Both the position numbers and the translations under genes were made by a program. From contig JAOTOL010001436.1 of NCBI GenBank assembly GCA_034440575.1, forward strand, positions 62,001-126,000: a DNA stretch of 64,000 nucleotides. The letters run 5' to 3'. Positions 62,296-64,000 of this stretch are shown here, piece by piece (the stretch's first letter is position 1; every line of letters starts with the position of its first letter). The DNA comes from Imbricaverruca yamaguchii (Eukaryota > Arthropoda > Thecostraca > Neoverrucidae). The notes below the pieces were generated by a model. That model was given only the letters and a program-made list of their open reading frames with translations. It ran no database searches and was not told the origin of the DNA.

Positions 62296-62600
62296 ACCAG
62301 TCGTCACCAAGTGTGGTCCGACATGTGTACCCGTCAGTCACCAGACGTGGTCCGACATGTGTACCCGTCAGTCACCAAATGTGGTCCGACATGTGTACCC
62401 GTCAGTCACCAGACGTGGTCCGACATGTGTACCCGTCACCAGACGTGGTCCGACATGTGTACCCGTCAGTCACCAGACGTGGTCTGACATGTGTACCCGT
62501 CAGTCACCAGACGTGGTCTGACATGTGTACCCGTCAGTCACCAAGTGTGTTCCGACAGTTGTACCAGTCCGTCACCAATCGTGATCCGACAGTTGTGCCA
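62296..62600. repeat. 34-bp minisatellite, about nine copies
   Basis: Units contain gtccgacatgtgtacccgtc and agtcaccagacgtg. One copy near 62440 lacks four bases of the agtc segment, and the last two copies decay (gacagttgtaccagt). Confidence 0.95.
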
Positions 62601-63573
62601 GTTCGTTTTAATTCAAGCTAGTTTTCGATGCAGAGTTGGAATTCATCGCTCCATTTTATCACGGAAATGCACAAGTGATGTAAATTGACAGTGTGAAAAC
62701 TGTGCCCATGAAAGTGGGTGACCTTGCGCGGTCAAATGCTACTACAAAGGCTGTCATCACATTTTTGGACACCATGAGGTGCTGCGCGCCTTTTTAGGCA
62801 AACTTGCCTTTGCTTCATCGCTTTATCGTTCGATACTTGGAGTTACGATGCAATTACGCTCAAAACGTGAGAAAAAAAAACTATGTTGCTTCCGACGCCT
62901 ACTACGCGTTATCGTCGCCTTTAATTCACATTTATATCATACCATGGTGTTCAGCAGACTCTCAGCAAGGTATATGTGTCACGTTTGACTTGAAAATATC
63001 ATTTAGACTAGGAGTAGAAAACCGGCTACAATAGATCTGTCATTCAGAGATACCCAGGCTGAGCTATTTGATCAGATCTGAAGGGTAAACTGAAAGAAGT
63101 GCACACAATTTCTTTGCACCACTGAACAAATAGAGGATGGTTCGAAGCGTCGCTGACAACTGTGCTTCTCTGCACTGTCGAGAACAAAATTGGAAGGGGC
63201 AATTGTTCCCCGGCAGAAGTACCGGTAAGATCTGTGGGATGTTAATGATGTATGTGTGCTTACACGTTAATGATGGAAGTAGCTTTATTTCAACATGCAA
63301 ATAAAACATTTAATAAGGAAGCAATTGGTTCTTAGCAATACATCCAGTTAGTGTGGATGGTGAGGTGTTTACATACGCAAACAAATGCGACAGTTGCGCA
63401 GCATGCCAAGTTCATGTGGATTTGTATTAATTTAATTTCATTGATGCAATTATCTCTTTGGATTAAGTCCAGTGCTCAAGGTATGTACCTCCAAAAGCTT
63501 TTGGCTGAAGTGCACATAACTATGCATAATAGTATTCCACCAAGCAGGCACCAAAGTAACAAATATATATGCA

Positions 63574-63576
<3 letters not shown>

Positions 63577-63641
<65 letters not shown>

Positions 63642-63744
63642 TATATATATATATGTACATATATACAATATATTCATATCCATAAATGTATATATATGCA
63701 TATACACATATATGTACATATATATACAATATATTCATATCCAT

Positions 63745-63775
<31 letters not shown>
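63577..63775. repeat. (TA)n and TA/CA-rich microsatellite
   Basis: A pure TA run (63577-63638) is followed by TA-rich sequence in which a 40-60-bp segment (catatacaatatattcatatc) is duplicated at 63660 and 63722. Confidence 0.95.
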
Positions 63776-63776
<1 letters not shown>

Positions 63777-64000
63777 TTGCATGTACTTGTGTATGTATGT
63801 ATCCCGTCCCACTATCACATTTGCTCCCCCGGCTTAAGTACAGGAAAGCCACTGTCGTGAGAAATACTTGGCCTTAATCCGTTTTCAGCCACTAATATCT
63901 TGAAGCAGACACGATGCACACCCATTTAGTATACTAGTATGTAAGCGGCACCATGGCAGTTCGAGATGTTGGCGGCCATCACATACCCGGTAGATACTGG

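Overview
This looks like nuclear DNA of an arthropod, probably a crustacean. The evidence is one intron-containing Toll receptor of the long arthropod type, GC-biased codons in its exons against AT-richer surroundings, tRNA-derived SINEs, CR1-like and Penelope-like retroelement remains, long (TA)n tracts and a very high load of minisatellites. A barnacle-like genome is a guess. There is no sign of bacterial, plasmid or viral organisation, and most long open frames are by-products of tandem repeats.

Layout: 0-8.7 kb holds an 83-bp-arm palindrome, a 37-copy 35-bp minisatellite, TA/TG microsatellites, a decayed repeat field and a 55-bp array. 8.7-13.4 kb is mostly unique AT-rich DNA with a weak candidate for a spliced secreted-protein gene on the minus strand. 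13.4-19.1 kb has GC-rich, 38-bp and 21-bp arrays, an intact SINE with target duplication and a CpG-rich block. 19-24.6 kb is largely unassigned. 24.65-26.1 kb carries two inverted Penelope-like fragments. 26.5-27.1 kb is a 53-bp array.

The one confident host gene is on the minus strand from 35450 to 28122. Exon 1 (signal peptide and about 24-25 leucine-rich repeats) and exon 2 (cysteine clusters, second LRR block, transmembrane segment, TIR domain) are joined by a 3477-bp phase-0 intron and give about 1283 residues. A decayed minisatellite fills the acceptor end of the intron and its last unit overlaps the first coding bases of exon 2.

Downstream, 36.4 kb has a second SINE family with its target duplication, 37.2-38.3 kb a two-stage minisatellite, and 40.08-42.82 kb a structurally complete DNA transposon (about 165-bp terminal inverted repeats, 4-bp ACAT target duplication, one transposase-like gene broken by two homopolymer frameshifts). 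43.1-44.5 kb is an eroded tandem array. 44.8-46.7 kb is a 5'-truncated CR1-like retroelement that itself carries a 45-bp insertion. 46.7-47.5 kb has two copies of another dispersed repeat. The last 16 kb is dominated by arrays with 15, 38, 41, 89, 28 and 34-bp units and (TA)n tracts separated by unassigned sequence.

I find no operon-like or multi-gene system. The points most worth following are the minisatellite that appears to have grown out of the Toll 3' splice site, the complete transposon, and the palindrome with a hammerhead-like core. I ran no database search; all family calls rest on motifs read by eye.
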